Positions 7,404-18,410 of a DNA stretch of 64,000 bases are shown here, one piece after another. The notes under the pieces were generated by a model. The model had not been told where the DNA came from. It searched no databases and worked only from the letters and a program-made list of their open reading frames with translations. How positions within the stretch are numbered: the stretch's first letter is position 1; each line of letters begins with the position of its first letter. A program made the position numbers and the translations under genes. The stretch is from Vibrio mytili (lineage in GTDB: Bacteria > Pseudomonadota > Gammaproteobacteria > Enterobacterales > Vibrionaceae), in assembly GCF_000830505.1 (NCBI RefSeq), contig NZ_JXOK01000050.1, forward strand, positions 1-64,000, read 5' to 3'.

Positions 7404-8756
7404 TTAATCTCTGTTTCTGGCTTTTTCCAGTAGATCGTCGAAGTAGTGGCGCAGAGAGTAAAGCATGATCAAGCTTGGGATCACCATGACTGCCGTTAGG
7501 ACGAAGAAGGCACTCCAGTTGTCGAGATAGTCGACGAACTCTCCGCTGAAAGACGCCAAAGTCGTCCGCCCGAAGTTACCCAAAGAAGCAAGCAGCGCAT
7601 ATTGAGTCGCAGAAAATGCTTGCCCGGTAAGAACAGTAAGAAATGAAACAAATGCAACGGTCGAAAACGCGGTAGTAAAGTTATCAACAATAATTGTTGC
7701 CAGATAGAGGTGCTCGTTTGGTCCAACAGAAGCGATCCACGCAAACATCAGGTTGCTGGCTGACATTGCAATACCGCCCATCATCAGGCCTCGAACAATC
7801 CCGAAGCGAACATTAAACATGCTGCCAATGATGGTGAAGAAGATGGTTGCTCCCCAGCCAATCAATTTAGAGTAGTAGCCTATTTGTTCGTTACTAAAGC
7901 CAATATCTTTATAAAATGCAATCGACATACGGCCTAAAAACGCTTCGCCGATCTTAAATAGAAAGACGAATAATAATAGCGTGATAGCCACTCTAACGCC
8001 GTTGCGGTTGAAGAAGTCTAAGAATGGCTCTATGACCGTCACGGTAAACCAAGCGACGATTTTTGAACCAACCACTTCCTTATGGCGTTGTTCCGCTTGT
8101 GATTGTAATTGCTCTCGTTGTGTTTGTGGCTCGCCCACTAACAACGTGAAGATCATTAACAGAACGACGATCAACGCCATGCCGTAGTAAACACCATTCC
8201 AGCCAATACTGTCTGCGTTAATGAACGCTAAATAGCCAGGAAGAGAGTAGCCTGTCCACCAACCTGTTACCGCCATAGCGGAAGCTTGGGGAAGCTTGGA
8301 GGCTTCTGATTTTGGAAAGGTATCGATACGAAATGCATCGATAGCAATATCTTGTGTGGCTGACGCAGTGGCAATACATAAGGCCAATATCGAAGCCAAG
8401 ATTAAATTCTCTGCCGGATTAACGCCAGCGATGAGGACTGTCCCTACCAATACAATGCTTTGACAAAAGAATACCCAGCTACGTCTTTGGCCTAATAAAC
8501 GGTAAAGCATAGGTAACTTAACTCGGTCAACTAAAGGAGCCCAGAGAAAGTTAATGGCATAGACAGCAAAGACGCTACCAAAATAACCGATAGCGGAGAG
8601 GGTTAATCCAGCATCTTTAAGCCAGCCAGACATATTTGAGCCGATCAGTACCCAAGGGAAGCCACTAGAGCAACCGAGCATAAAGACCCATAACAAACGT
8701 TTATCAAGGTAACTTTTTACCGTTTCCAACCAAGTGATGGAAGGTAATGAAGACAT
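7404..8756 (-). CDS. ampG: AmpG-family muropeptide permease
   Basis: An MFS transporter of about 450 residues that imports anhydro-muropeptides from the periplasm for cell-wall recycling and, where present, feeds AmpR/AmpC induction. Hydrophobic segments recur along the chain, beginning with LLWVFMLGCSSGFPWVLI; the conserved family word DIAIDAF is near residue 140. The start at 8756 (MSSLPS) is chosen because the upstream in-frame ATG at 8810 lies inside the stem of a transcription terminator. No clear Shine-Dalgarno is visible before 8756. It lies near yajG and bolA, a neighbourhood also seen in enterics. Confidence 0.82.
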   Translation of the reverse strand: MSSLPSITWLETVKSYLDKRLLWVFMLGCSSGFPWVLIGSNMSGWLKDAGLTLSAIGYFGSVFAVYAINFLWAPLVDRVKLPMLYRLLGQRRSWVFFCQSIVLVGTVLIAGVNPAENLILASILALCIATASATQDIAIDAFRIDTFPKSEASKLPQASAMAVTGWWTGYSLPGYLAFINADSIGWNGVYYGMALIVVLLMIFTLLVGEPQTQREQLQSQAEQRHKEVVGSKIVAWFTVTVIEPFLDFFNRNGVRVAITLLLFVFLFKIGEAFLGRMSIAFYKDIGFSNEQIGYYSKLIGWGATIFFTIIGSMFNVRFGIVRGLMMGGIAMSASNLMFAWIASVGPNEHLYLATIIVDNFTTAFSTVAFVSFLTVLTGQAFSATQYALLASLGNFGRTTLASFSGEFVDYLDNWSAFFVLTAVMVIPSLIMLYSLRHYFDDLLEKARNRD

Positions 8757-8783
8757 AGGTAAATCCAGATTAGTGACGCTGTG

Positions 8784-8817
8784 GAAAGAAAAAGCTCTTT
8801 GAAAATTCAAAGAGCTT
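8784..8817 (-). terminator. Intrinsic terminator of the rlmG/yajG/cyclophilin side
   Basis: On the minus strand AAGCTCTTTGAA and TTCAAAGAGCTT form a long stem followed by TTTTCTTT. It stops transcription coming from the cyclophilin gene 180 bp upstream. It also rules out the ATG at 8810 as the ampG start. Confidence 0.75.
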
Positions 8818-8829
8818 ATTTGTTAACGC

Positions 8830-8881
8830 GATAAGTACTGTCAACATGATAAGTACAGTCGATATGATAAGTACTGAAACC
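8830..8881. repeat. Three tandem 18-bp repeats
   Basis: Units at 8830-8847, 8848-8865 and 8866-8881 share GATAAGTAC(T/A)GT and a period of 18 bp; the last is partial. The core AAGTACT is itself nearly palindromic. They lie between the cyclophilin gene and its terminator. They could be a small VNTR or operator-like sites; nothing in the sequence decides this. Confidence 0.65.
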
Positions 8882-8996
8882 GCGGTAAAAATGGCTCATG
8901 CTAGCATGGCTTGAATCTTATTTCTGAACCACTCATTTACTTCGTACCAATACTCTGTACTTAGGACTCAGTATCGAGGGCACTCGTTAAGCCACG

Positions 8997-9542
8997 TTAT
9001 TCTATTCGTGTGGCTTTAGTAATGACAATTTGCGTTTCTGGCACGTCACGCATTCCACCTGATGACGAGGTTGGCTGTTTTGCCATCTCTTGGATGACTT
9101 CAAAGCCTTTGGTCACTTGACCAAAAACCGCGTAACCCGGTGGGCGAGCACCATAGTTCAGAAAGTCGTTGTCGACTAGGTTAATGTAGAACTGACGAGT
9201 TGCCGAGTCAGGCGCATTGGTTCTCGCCATTGCGATGGTGGCTTGATCGTTATTTAAACCGTTATTGCCTTCATTTTTTATTGGCGCATAGGTTTTGACC
9301 ATTTCCATGTCTTGATTAAAGCCGCCGCCTTGAGCCATAAAGTTGGGAATCACGCGATGGAAAATAGTACCAGCATAGCTACCATCCTCGACATATCTCA
9401 AGAAGTTCTCAACCGTAATAGGTGCCTTTTCTTGATTAAGTTCAACAGTAAAAGAGCCGATTGTGGTTTCGAACTCAACTTTGGGACCAGCCCATACGCT
9501 ACAACTTAATAGCGCAAAAGATAGTATGGCTTTACGTAACAT
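8997..9542 (-). CDS. Periplasmic cyclophilin-type peptidyl-prolyl isomerase
   Basis: A 181-residue cyclophilin. A signal peptide (about residues 1-18, ending VWA) suggests export to the periplasm, as for PpiA. The fold motifs are intact: FHRVIPNFMAQGG contains the catalytic Arg, RQFYINL follows, and YAVFGQVTKG closes the domain. It catalyses cis-trans isomerisation of prolyl bonds during protein folding. The stop of the upstream yajG-like gene overlaps its ATG by one base (TAATG), so the two are co-expressed. ppiA would be a reasonable symbol, but the paralogue cannot be fixed from sequence alone. Confidence 0.85.
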   Translation of the reverse strand: MLRKAILSFALLSCSVWAGPKVEFETTIGSFTVELNQEKAPITVENFLRYVEDGSYAGTIFHRVIPNFMAQGGGFNQDMEMVKTYAPIKNEGNNGLNNDQATIAMARTNAPDSATRQFYINLVDNDFLNYGARPPGYAVFGQVTKGFEVIQEMAKQPTSSSGGMRDVPETQIVITKATRIE

Positions 9543-10120
9543 TAGAAGCGTTCCTGCATGTATTGACGAAGCTCTGGATCGTTACCAATTTCTTCCAGAG
9601 TAAGTGTTATTACATCATTTAAGGTTTGCTCGATATCTTCATCAGATGCGCTAAATGCGCCCGAGCGTTGTGCTGTTCCTGTGTAGGTCTTAACTAACTT
9701 ACCTTGTGGTGTTTCTGCTGTCAGTTGCAAGACCAGTTTCGCATCCATGTCGTTTTCCATGGCTGAATGCTTAACGTTTACGAGCGCTTCCATCACAGAC
9801 AGCTCGACGACATTATTGCTACGTAGATCTGAGTGAAAACCTTGCGATGAGAATTGTTTCTCAAGGGCTTCCTCTAAGGTGATACGCAAGTTTTGTTTGG
9901 CGTGAAGAGGCAAAATGTTGGAATGCCCGCTGTCTACTAAAGCAACGTACTGAGCCGCGCGTACATCTTTACTGATCATGCTGTACGTTTTACCTTGCAC
10001 TATTGGGTTTGTGCTTAGTGTGGTTTCCGGCATCAGGTTTAGCTGTTGTTGATTAGGTGCTTGAGAAGATGAACATGCAGCAAGCAATACAACCGAAGCC
10101 GCGAGTACCAGTTTTTTCAT
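9542..10120 (-). CDS. yajG: YajG-family lipoprotein
   Basis: A 192-residue lipoprotein with signal MKKLVLAASVVLLAAC and lipobox LAAC (acylated Cys16), then a Ser-rich linker. The body matches the YajG family, which has no established function. In enterics yajG lies beside ampG and bolA, and the same three genes are near each other here, which supports the call. It overlaps the cyclophilin gene by one base and lies 38 bp downstream of rlmG, so a rlmG-yajG-cyclophilin transcript is likely. Confidence 0.8.
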   Translation of the reverse strand: MKKLVLAASVVLLAACSSSQAPNQQQLNLMPETTLSTNPIVQGKTYSMISKDVRAAQYVALVDSGHSNILPLHAKQNLRITLEEALEKQFSSQGFHSDLRSNNVVELSVMEALVNVKHSAMENDMDAKLVLQLTAETPQGKLVKTYTGTAQRSGAFSASDEDIEQTLNDVITLTLEEIGNDPELRQYMQERF

Positions 10121-10158
10121 TTTATTATTCCTTGTAAACGGTTTGCTCAGTAAGGAGC

Positions 10159-11313
10159 TTATTTTGCGTCTAATTTAGCAGGATTTTTTGTCGCCTGTAA
10201 AATAACGAACTTGTTGTTTCCAGCGATAAGTTTCACATTCTCTTTGCCAAATAGGCGCTTTAGCTTTGTATCGTAGCCAAGGTGACGGTTTCCTATGACA
10301 AGTAACTTTCCCCCTTGGTTCAAAACTTGTTTTGCGTCGCAGAACATTTGCCAAGCGATATGGTCAGTAATGGCTTGCTGCTGATGGAAGGGCGGGTTAC
10401 ACATTACAAGTTCGCAGCTGTCGGCTTCAAAGCCATCTAAGCAGTTATTCGTGATACAGCGTACATCGCGCTCTTTGCCTAGGTTATCTGCTAAGTTTAG
10501 TTTGGCCGACTCTACTGCCATAAAGCTTTCATCGACGCAGGTTAAACGTGCTGTGGGATTGAGTTGACCTGCTTTTACCGACAGGACACCGTTGCCACAA
10601 CCCAAGTCAATAATGTGATTGATGGAAGGATCTTGCGGTATATGCTGGAGCATAAAACGAGCACCCAAATCTAAGCTTTCACCTGAATAGACATTTGGCA
10701 TGTTTTTAAGCTGAATGTTCTCTCCATCGACCGACCAAATCGTGATTGGTTCGACATCGATGGTTGGTGCCACGTCTGCTTCGGAAAAAACCAAACGGTG
10801 TTTTTTCCATGCAAGCGAGGTTTTTGTGCTGCCCAAATATTTTTCAAACAGTTTCAGTGTTGAAGTGTGGATCTCTTTTGCTTTGTTTACCGCTATGACG
10901 GGGCATGATGCAGGGAGTGTTTTTCTCAGCTGGCTGAGGAGCCAGATCAGATGACGGTTACTTTTGGGTAACTGCATCAACACCACGTCTGTATCGTTGG
11001 GGACCGCGTCCAACGTGGTGAGCATAGTCACGTTGTTACCACTATTTTGCTTTAAATTCAGTTCAGTGCCGCGATGAGAAATATGAGAATCACTCATTAA
11101 TGTGACACGATGTTTATCTGAAAACCAGCATGCAAGTGCGCCAAAGTTATCGTTAATAACGAGGATATTTTGATTCTCTGGCAGTGCCAGTTCTTCGACG
11201 TGATTGATCAGGTACTCATCACCTGCATCCCAAGCTTGTAACGTTTCGTTTGTACGTTTGGGGAAACGGTGAAGCGTCAGACTTCGACCATGAAGGTTCA
11301 ATTCGGTTTTCAT
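10159..11313 (-). CDS. rlmG: 23S rRNA (guanine-1835-N2)-methyltransferase
   Basis: A 384-residue class-I SAM methyltransferase of the RlmG/RsmC family. The N-terminal half is a degenerate methyltransferase-like domain. The C-terminal half holds the SAM motif DLGCGNGVLS (about residue 237) and the catalytic CNPPFH (about 310), which mark N2-guanine methylation of rRNA. RlmG modifies G1835 of 23S rRNA. The length is close to the family norm of about 375-380. The intergenic space with divergent bolA is 244 bp and must contain both promoters. Confidence 0.85.
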   Translation of the reverse strand: MKTELNLHGRSLTLHRFPKRTNETLQAWDAGDEYLINHVEELALPENQNILVINDNFGALACWFSDKHRVTLMSDSHISHRGTELNLKQNSGNNVTMLTTLDAVPNDTDVVLMQLPKSNRHLIWLLSQLRKTLPASCPVIAVNKAKEIHTSTLKLFEKYLGSTKTSLAWKKHRLVFSEADVAPTIDVEPITIWSVDGENIQLKNMPNVYSGESLDLGARFMLQHIPQDPSINHIIDLGCGNGVLSVKAGQLNPTARLTCVDESFMAVESAKLNLADNLGKERDVRCITNNCLDGFEADSCELVMCNPPFHQQQAITDHIAWQMFCDAKQVLNQGGKLLVIGNRHLGYDTKLKRLFGKENVKLIAGNNKFVILQATKNPAKLDAK

Positions 11314-11521
11314 AGATAAACGTAAGTTGATTCGATAAACGAGTGCAATATTGTCTCAGATGATGACGTGTCTAGATACAAAAAGGTGTGAAATTTCTTA
11401 ATTATCTTATTTCTTTTCGCCAATGTGCCCAAGTTACCTCAAGCAGTTCTGAGCCTGTATCTCGAGGTGATTTTGGGATAGTAAGCGACGGATTTGAGAA
11501 GATACTGTCCCTTGTTTTTAG

Positions 11522-11866
<345 letters not shown>

Positions 11867-12465
11867 GTTCTCGCTGAATAGGCTCCTTGAAGTGACTCGC
11901 GTATATCACTCACATTTTAGCGTTTATGTGTTCGCAACCAATTTATCTGTTGGCGATGGATAAAAAGATAAGGAGATGGCAAAAGCCATCTTTTTTTTGT
12001 TATTTTATTCTTCGGTCAAACATTTTATCGACTGAGATTATGTAGAGTGCCTCACGAATTGTCACGATGAATGCATGTGGCTGATGTTTTGAAATATTAA
12101 CAACATTTCAACATGTGACAGAAAATTACCACTTGTTATACGTAGTGAATCTGACCGTTTTGAAAGCAATCGATCCAGTGTGAGCATTTGTGCGTTCGGT
12201 CAAAAATATGAGTATTCTTTAAGCTGTTAAACCTTCTTCCGCCCAAATATCCGCTCTATTCGCATGATTGGTCATGGCATCAAGTTTGGAAAAAATGCTA
12301 AACTACGGCACCTGATGAGTCTCTCACCTTCTTGTGTGATGAGATTTTAAAAAGGATGTTGCGATTTTGGTGTTTAAAACAACACCGAAACCGGACACTA
12401 ATGTCGTGTCTAAAAGTTACGCAATCAAAAGAATCTTTTTCCCGATAAAAGTAGTGCAAGTGCGT
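11867..12465. other. Gene-free region upstream of nqrA
   Basis: About 600 bp without a convincing gene. It holds the bolA terminator and an inverted repeat at 12089-12111 (TTGAAAT / ATTTCAA with a 9-base loop). The nqr promoter must lie here. I cannot fix its -35/-10 elements by eye. Confidence 0.5.
11974..11999 (+). terminator. Intrinsic terminator after bolA
   Basis: AGATGGC-AAAA-GCCATCT followed by a run of seven T residues, about 110 bp after the bolA stop. Confidence 0.8.
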
Positions 12466-13805
12466 ATGATTACAATAAAAAAGGGCTTGGACCTTCCTAT
12501 TGCAGGAACTCCATCCCAGGTGATAAATGATGGTAAGACCATCAAAAAAGTCGCCTTGCTTGGCGAAGAGTACGTTGGCATGCGTCCAACCATGCATGTC
12601 CGCGTTGGTGATGAAGTGAAGAAAGCGCAAGTTCTTTTTGAAGACAAAAAGAACCCAGGCGTGAAATTCACTGCACCAGCAGCCGGTAAAGTGATCGAGA
12701 TTAACCGTGGTGCTAAGCGTGTGCTTCAATCTGTTGTGATTGAAGTTGCAGGTGAAGAACAGGTAACTTTCGATAAGTTTGAAGCCGCTCAACTAGCAAG
12801 TTTAGATCGTGAGGCGATCAAGACTCAATTGGTTGAATCTGGCCTTTGGACCGCTTTGCGTACTCGTCCGTTTAGCAAGGTTCCAGCAATCGAGTCTTCT
12901 ACTAAGGCTATTTTCGTAACAGCAACGGATACTAATCCACTTGCTGCGAAGCCTGAGTTGATCATTAATGAGCAACAAGAAGCGTTCATTGCGGGTTTAG
13001 ATATTCTTTCAGCCCTCACGGAAGACAAGGTTTACGTATGTAAAACAGGTACTAGCCTACCTCGCTCTTCTCAATCGAACATTGAAGAACATGTCTTTGA
13101 TGGTCCTCACCCGGCAGGTCTCGCGGGTACCCACATGCATTATCTATATCCAGTCAATGCAGAGAATGTGGCGTGGAGCATCAATTACCAAGACGTTATT
13201 GCGTTTGGTAAGTTGTTCCTCACTGGTGAGTTATACACTGACCGTGTGATTTCTCTAGCAGGTCCTGTGGTAAATAACCCTCGCCTTATTCGCACAACAC
13301 TTGGTGCTAGCTTGATGATGTAGTGGATAACGAGTTAATGCCAGGTGACGTTCGTGTGATTTCTGGCTCTGTACTAACCGGTACACACGCTACGGGTCCT
13401 CACGCCTACCTAGGTCGTTACCACGTACAGGTTTCTGTACTTCGTGAAGGCTACGAAAAAGAGCTGTTTGGCTGGGCAATGCCTGGTAAAAACAAGTTCT
13501 CGATAACTCGCTCATTCCTTGGTCACTTATTCAAAGGTCAGTTGTTCAACATGACAACGACGACTAACGGTAGTGATCGTTCAATGGTTCCAATTGGCAA
13601 CTACGAGCGTGTATTGCCACTAGATATGGAGCCTACTCTGTTACTTCGCGATCTATGTGCAGGCGACTCTGACAGTGCACAAGCACTGGGCGCTCTAGAG
13701 CTAGATGAAGAAGATGTAGCATTGTGTACCTTTGTTTGTCCTGGTAAGTACGAGTACGGTCAACTGCTTCGTGAATGCCTAGATAAGATCGAGAAGGAAG
13801 GGTAA
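12466..13805 (+). CDS. nqrA: Na+-translocating NADH:quinone reductase subunit A (frameshifted)
   Basis: NqrA, the peripheral cytoplasmic quinone-associated subunit of the sodium pump that oxidises NADH, reduces ubiquinone and exports Na+. The start [11 protein letters not shown] at 12466 is the family start; the open frame runs 99 bp further upstream without support. The frame breaks near 13314: restoring a second G in TTGATGATG gives [12 protein letters not shown] and a 446-residue protein, exactly the Vibrio NqrA length. A one-base sequence deletion is therefore likely. It is the first gene of nqrABCDEF; nqrB follows after 5 bp. Confidence 0.92.
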
Positions 13806-13810
13806 TTTTC

Positions 13811-15055
13811 ATGTCTCTTAAAAAGTTTATTGAAGACATCGAGCATCACTTTGAACCTGGCGGTAAACACGAGAAGTGGTTTGCCCTTTATGAAGCAGCA
13901 GCAACGTTGTTTTATACACCGGGCCTTGTAACAAAGAGAAGCTCGCACGTTCGTGATAGCGTTGATCTAAAACGCATCATGATCATGGTTTGGTTCGCGG
14001 TATTCCCAGCAATGTTCTGGGGGATGTACAACGCGGGTGGCCAAGCTATCGCAGCATTGACTCACATGCATGCTGGTGACCAACTAGCAACAGTAGTCGC
14101 AGGTAATTGGCATTACTGGCTAACCGAAATGTTCGGCGGGACCATATCCGCTGATGCAGGGGTTGGCAGTAAAATGCTCCTTGGCGCGACTTACTTCTTG
14201 CCTATCTACGCAACGGTATTCATCGTTGGTGGTTTCTGGGAAGTGCTGTTCTGTATGGTGCGTAAGCACGAAGTTAACGAAGGTTTCTTTGTCACTTCTA
14301 TTCTTTTCGCGCTTATCGTTCCACCAACACTTCCTCTATGGCAAGCCGCGTTAGGTATTACCTTCGGTGTTGTTGTAGCGAAAGAGATCTTCGGTGGTAC
14401 GGGTCGTAACTTCCTGAACCCTGCACTAGCAGGCCGTGCATTCCTATTCTTCGCTTACCCGGCACAAATTTCGGGTGACGTCGTTTGGACTGCTGCTGAT
14501 GGTTTCTCTGGTGCAACGGCGCTTAGCCAGTGGGCTCAGGGTGGTAACGGTGCACTAGTAAACACAGTTTCAGGTGCTCCTATTACTTGGATGGATGCGT
14601 TCATCGGTAACATCCCAGGTTCAATCGGTGAAGTATCGACACTTGCACTATTGATCGGTGCAGCAATGATCGTTTACATGCGAATTGCTTCATGGCGCAT
14701 CATTGCGGGTGTCATGATCGGTATGATTGTGACGTCAACGCTGTTCAACGTGATCGGTTCTGATACGAACCCAATGTTCAACATGCCATGGCACTGGCAC
14801 CTAGTTCTAGGTGGTTTTGCATTCGGTATGTTCTTTATGGCAACAGACCCTGTATCAGCTTCATTTACCAACAAAGGTAAGTGGTGGTATGGCGCGTTAA
14901 TTGGTGTTATGTGTGTTCTTATCCGTGTAGTTAACCCAGCTTACCCTGAGGGTATGATGCTGGCGATTCTATTCGCGAACCTGTTTGCACCTCTGTTCGA
15001 CCACTTAGTTATTGAGAAGAACATCAAGCGGAGACTAGCACGATATGGCAAGTAA
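13811..15055 (+). CDS. nqrB: Na+-NQR subunit B
   Basis: A 414-residue integral membrane subunit (about ten helices) carrying covalent FMN and non-covalent riboflavin; it forms part of the Na+ path. The flavinylation motif SGAT is present with Thr236, the residue known to bear FMN in Vibrio NqrB. Glycines in the [13 protein letters not shown] region match the family. It overlaps nqrC by 11 bases. FMN is attached by ApbE, encoded downstream in the same cluster. Confidence 0.95.
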   Translation: MSLKKFIEDIEHHFEPGGKHEKWFALYEAAATLFYTPGLVTKRSSHVRDSVDLKRIMIMVWFAVFPAMFWGMYNAGGQAIAALTHMHAGDQLATVVAGNWHYWLTEMFGGTISADAGVGSKMLLGATYFLPIYATVFIVGGFWEVLFCMVRKHEVNEGFFVTSILFALIVPPTLPLWQAALGITFGVVVAKEIFGGTGRNFLNPALAGRAFLFFAYPAQISGDVVWTAADGFSGATALSQWAQGGNGALVNTVSGAPITWMDAFIGNIPGSIGEVSTLALLIGAAMIVYMRIASWRIIAGVMIGMIVTSTLFNVIGSDTNPMFNMPWHWHLVLGGFAFGMFFMATDPVSASFTNKGKWWYGALIGVMCVLIRVVNPAYPEGMMLAILFANLFAPLFDHLVIEKNIKRRLARYGK

Positions 15056-15815
15056 TAACGACAGCATTAAAAAGACGCTGGGTGTTGTTATCGGGTTGAG
15101 CCTTGTTTGTTCAATCATCGTATCAACAGCAGCGGTAGGTCTGCGTGATAAGCAAAAAGCGAACGCTGTCCTAGATAAGCAATCGAAGATCGTTGAAGTT
15201 GCAGGCATTGAGGCAAACGGTAAAAAAGTACCTGAGCTGTTTGCCGAGTACATTGAACCTCGTTTAGTTGACCTTGAAACAGGTAACTTTACTGAAGGTG
15301 ATGCAGCGACTTATGATCAACGTGCAGCATCAAAAGATGCACAACGCTCAATTAAATTGACTCCAGAAGAAGATTTGGCTGACATTCGTCGCCGCGCAAA
15401 AACTGCCGTGGTGTACTTAGTTAAAGGCCAAGACGAAATTCAAAAAGTGATCTTGCCGGTACACGGTAAAGGGCTTTGGTCAATGATGTACGCGTTTGTA
15501 GCTGTTGAAACGGACGGTAACACGGTTTCTGGTATTACTTACTACGAGCAAGGTGAAACTCCTGGACTTGGTGGTGAAGTAGAGAACCCATCTTGGCGCG
15601 CTCAGTGGGATGGCAAAAAACTGTACGATGAGAACCACCAGCCAGCGATTAAAGTCGTGAAAGGTGGGGCGCCTCAGGGTTCTGAGCACGGTGTTGATGG
15701 CCTATCAGGTGCGACACTAACTAGTAACGGTGTTCAACATACATTTGACTTCTGGTTAGGTGACATGGGCTTTGGTCCGTTCCTAGCAAAAGTTCGTGAC
15801 GGAGGTCTGAACTAA
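15045..15815 (+). CDS. nqrC: Na+-NQR subunit C
   Basis: A 256-residue subunit with one N-terminal membrane helix (about residues 11-30) and a periplasmic FMN-binding domain. The flavinylation motif LSGATLTS places the FMN-bearing threonine at about residue 224. It relays electrons between the iron centre at NqrD/E and NqrB. The start overlaps the nqrB end by 11 bases and its stop overlaps the nqrD start by one base. Confidence 0.95.
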   Translation: MASNNDSIKKTLGVVIGLSLVCSIIVSTAAVGLRDKQKANAVLDKQSKIVEVAGIEANGKKVPELFAEYIEPRLVDLETGNFTEGDAATYDQRAASKDAQRSIKLTPEEDLADIRRRAKTAVVYLVKGQDEIQKVILPVHGKGLWSMMYAFVAVETDGNTVSGITYYEQGETPGLGGEVENPSWRAQWDGKKLYDENHQPAIKVVKGGAPQGSEHGVDGLSGATLTSNGVQHTFDFWLGDMGFGPFLAKVRDGGLN

Positions 15816-16446
15816 TGTCTAGTGCACAAAATGTTAAAAAGAGCATTCTAGCGCCAGTATTGGATAACAACCCAATCGCGCTGCAGGTGCTTGGTGTATG
15901 TTCTGCTCTGGCAGTAACAACTAAACTGGAAACCGCGTTTGTTATGACGCTAGCGGTTACGTTTGTAACGGCATTGTCTAACTTCTCTGTTTCTCTTATC
16001 CGTAACCACATTCCTAACAGCGTACGTATCATCGTGCAGATGGCTATCATGCTTCGCTAGTAATCGTGGTAGACCAGGTGCTGAAAGCTTACCTTTACGA
16101 TATCTCGAAACAGCTATCAGTTTTCGTTGGTCTTATCATCACCAACTGTATCGTAATGGGTCGTGCTGAAGCATTTGCAATGAAATCTGCGCCAGTGCCA
16201 TCACTTATTGATGGTATCGGTAACGGTCTGGGTTACGGTTTCGTTCTTATTACTGTAGGTTTCTTCCGCGAGCTGTTCGGCTCAGGCAAACTATTTGGTC
16301 TGGAAGTACTACCTCTAGTAAGCAACGGCGGTTGGTATCAACCAAACGGCTTGATGCTTCTCGCACCGTCAGCATTCTTCCTAATCGGCTTCATGATCTG
16401 GGTAATCCGTATTCTGAAACCAGAACAAGTAGAAGCGAAGGAGTAA
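15815..16446 (+). CDS. nqrD: Na+-NQR subunit D (frameshifted)
   Basis: An integral membrane subunit related to RnfE; with NqrE it forms the pseudo-symmetric core that holds an iron centre between its cysteines. The frame breaks near 16049: the second ATC of ATCATCGCT has lost one base. Adding it gives a continuous 210-residue protein, the normal NqrD length, in place of fragments of 81 and 126 residues. A real break would abolish the pump, so a sequence error is the simpler reading. nqrE follows after 7 bp. Confidence 0.92.
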
Positions 16447-16453
16447 GGACGTC

Positions 16454-17050
16454 ATGGAACATTACATTAGTCTGTTAGTTAAATCGATTTTCATCGAAAA
16501 CATGGCTTTGTCTTTCTTCTTAGGTATGTGTACGTTTCTTGCGGTATCTAAGAAAGTTAAGACCTCTTTTGGTCTAGGTGTCGCGGTTGTGGTAGTACTT
16601 ACTATCGCCGTTCCTGTGAACAACCTTGTTTACAACCTAGTGCTGAGAGAAAACGCTTTAGTTGAAGGAGTCGATCTTAGCTTCCTAAACTTCATCACCT
16701 TTATCGGTGTAATCGCTGCACTTGTACAGATTCTAGAGATGGTTCTCGACCGTTTCTTCCCACCTCTGTACAACGCGCTTGGCATCTTCCTTCCGTTGAT
16801 CACAGTAAACTGTGCAATCTTCGGTGGTGTATCTTTCATGGTACAGCGTGACTACAACTTTGCTGAATCGGTTGTTTACGGTTTCGGCTCTGGTGTGGGC
16901 TGGATGCTAGCCATCGTTGCTCTTGCAGGTATCCGTGAGAAGATGAAGTACTCTGACGTACCTCCTGGTCTTCGTGGTCTTGGCATCACGTTCATCACGG
17001 TAGGTCTAATGGCGTTAGGCTTTATGTCTTTCTCTGGTGTTCAACTGTAA
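16454..17050 (+). CDS. nqrE: Na+-NQR subunit E
   Basis: A 198-residue polytopic membrane protein, homologous to RnfA and inverted relative to NqrD. It contains about six hydrophobic helices and a conserved cysteine in FLGMCTF (Cys26), which takes part in the membrane iron centre, with the partner in VNCAIFGG (about Cys120). The length is exactly that of the family. It begins 7 bp after nqrD and is followed by nqrF after 33 bp. Confidence 0.95.
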   Translation: MEHYISLLVKSIFIENMALSFFLGMCTFLAVSKKVKTSFGLGVAVVVVLTIAVPVNNLVYNLVLRENALVEGVDLSFLNFITFIGVIAALVQILEMVLDRFFPPLYNALGIFLPLITVNCAIFGGVSFMVQRDYNFAESVVYGFGSGVGWMLAIVALAGIREKMKYSDVPPGLRGLGITFITVGLMALGFMSFSGVQL

Positions 17051-17083
17051 GTCGGGTAAACCGCAACAATTAAGGAATAGTCA

Positions 17084-18307
17084 ATGGACATTATTCTTGG
17101 TGTAGTGATGTTTACTCTGATCGTACTGGCTCTAGTACTAGTGATTCTTTTCGCTAAGTCTAAGCTTGTACCAACAGGTGACATTACAATTTCTGTGAAC
17201 GACGACCCTAATTTGGCGATCGTTACACAACCAGGCGGTAAACTACTAAGCGCTCTAGCTGGTGCTGGTGTTTTCGTTTCTTCTGCCTGTGGTGGCGGTG
17301 GCTCTTGTGGTCAGTGTCGCGTAAAAGTTAAATCTGGTGGTGGTGATATCCTCCCTACAGAGCTTGACCATATTACTAAAGGTGAAGCGCGTGAAGGTGA
17401 GCGTCTAGCATGTCAAGTTGCAATGAAAACCGACATGGACATCGAACTTCCAGAAGAAATCTTCGGCGTTAAGAAGTGGGAATGTACCGTTATCTCTAAC
17501 GATAACAAAGCGACATTCATCAAAGAGCTTAAGCTGCAAATCCCTGATGGCGAATCAGTACCGTTCCGTGCTGGTGGTTACATTCAGATTGAAGCACCTG
17601 CTCACCACGTCAAATACGCTGACTTCGATGTACCTGAAGAGTACCGCGAAGACTGGGACAAATTTAATCTGTTCCGTTATGAGTCAAAAGTAAACGAAGA
17701 GACTATCCGCGCTTACTCAATGGCTAACTACCCAGAAGAAGAAGGCATTATTATGCTGAACGTGCGTATCGCTACGCCGCCGCCTAATAATCCTGACGTA
17801 CCACCTGGTATCATGTCTTCGTACATCTGGTCTTTGAAAGAAGGCGATAAGTGTACGATCTCTGGTCCATTTGGTGAGTTCTTCGCGAAAGACACTGATG
17901 CTGAAATGGTATTCGTTGGTGGTGGTGCAGGTATGGCACCTATGCGTTCGCATATCTTCGACCAACTTAAGCGTCTACATTCTAAGCGTAAGATGTCTTT
18001 CTGGTACGGTGCACGTTCTAAGCGTGAAATGTTCTACGTAGAAGACTTCGATGGCCTAGCGGCTGAGAACGACAACTTCGTATGGCACTGTGCGCTCTCT
18101 GATCCAATGCCAGAAGACAATTGGGATGGTTACACAGGATTCATCCACAACGTACTGTACGAAAACTATCTGAAGGATCATGAAGCTCCAGAAGATTGTG
18201 AGTACTACATGTGTGGTCCACCAATGATGAACGCAGCAGTTATCGGCATGCTGAAAGATCTCGGTGTAGAAGATGAAAACATCCTACTTGATGACTTTGG
18301 TGGCTAA
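17084..18307 (+). CDS. nqrF: Na+-NQR subunit F, NADH-oxidising
   Basis: The 407-residue electron-input subunit. An N-terminal membrane anchor (residues 2-25) is followed by a 2Fe-2S ferredoxin domain with Cys69, Cys75, Cys78 and Cys110, then a ferredoxin-reductase domain with the FAD motif RAYSMANYP and the NADH motif [12 protein letters not shown]. It takes hydride from NADH and passes electrons into the complex. It is the last nqr subunit gene; a strong terminator follows within 70 bp. Confidence 0.95.
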   Translation: MDIILGVVMFTLIVLALVLVILFAKSKLVPTGDITISVNDDPNLAIVTQPGGKLLSALAGAGVFVSSACGGGGSCGQCRVKVKSGGGDILPTELDHITKGEAREGERLACQVAMKTDMDIELPEEIFGVKKWECTVISNDNKATFIKELKLQIPDGESVPFRAGGYIQIEAPAHHVKYADFDVPEEYREDWDKFNLFRYESKVNEETIRAYSMANYPEEEGIIMLNVRIATPPPNNPDVPPGIMSSYIWSLKEGDKCTISGPFGEFFAKDTDAEMVFVGGGAGMAPMRSHIFDQLKRLHSKRKMSFWYGARSKREMFYVEDFDGLAAENDNFVWHCALSDPMPEDNWDGYTGFIHNVLYENYLKDHEAPEDCEYYMCGPPMMNAAVIGMLKDLGVEDENILLDDFGG

Positions 18308-18374
18308 ATTTCGCTTCATTTGAAGTTGTCGTTTTGTTATTTGCAGCTTCAACTGATTGAAATGACGTCGATAG

Positions 18375-18410
18375 AATGGCTAGCTAACTTTAGCTAGCCA
18401 TTATTTTTTT
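18375..18410 (+). terminator. Terminator of the nqrA-F operon
   Basis: A 12-bp perfect stem, AATGGCTAGCTA-ACTT-TAGCTAGCCATT, followed by ATTTTTTT. It lies between nqrF and apbE, so apbE-nqrM need read-through or their own promoter. Confidence 0.85.

Noticed and set aside
8757..8810. Upstream in-frame ATG (8810) as start of ampG
   Set aside because: It lies within the stem of an intrinsic terminator for the upstream minus-strand genes and adds no hydrophobic or conserved residues.
12298..12792. Long minus-strand open frame opposite the nqrA start
   Set aside because: It lies antisense to the nqrA start and leader, has His/Phe-rich composition and no ribosome site; it is a shadow frame.
13323..13805. 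Separate small gene for the NqrA C-terminus
   Set aside because: It continues NqrA after a one-base frameshift; no ribosome site and no family member begins there.
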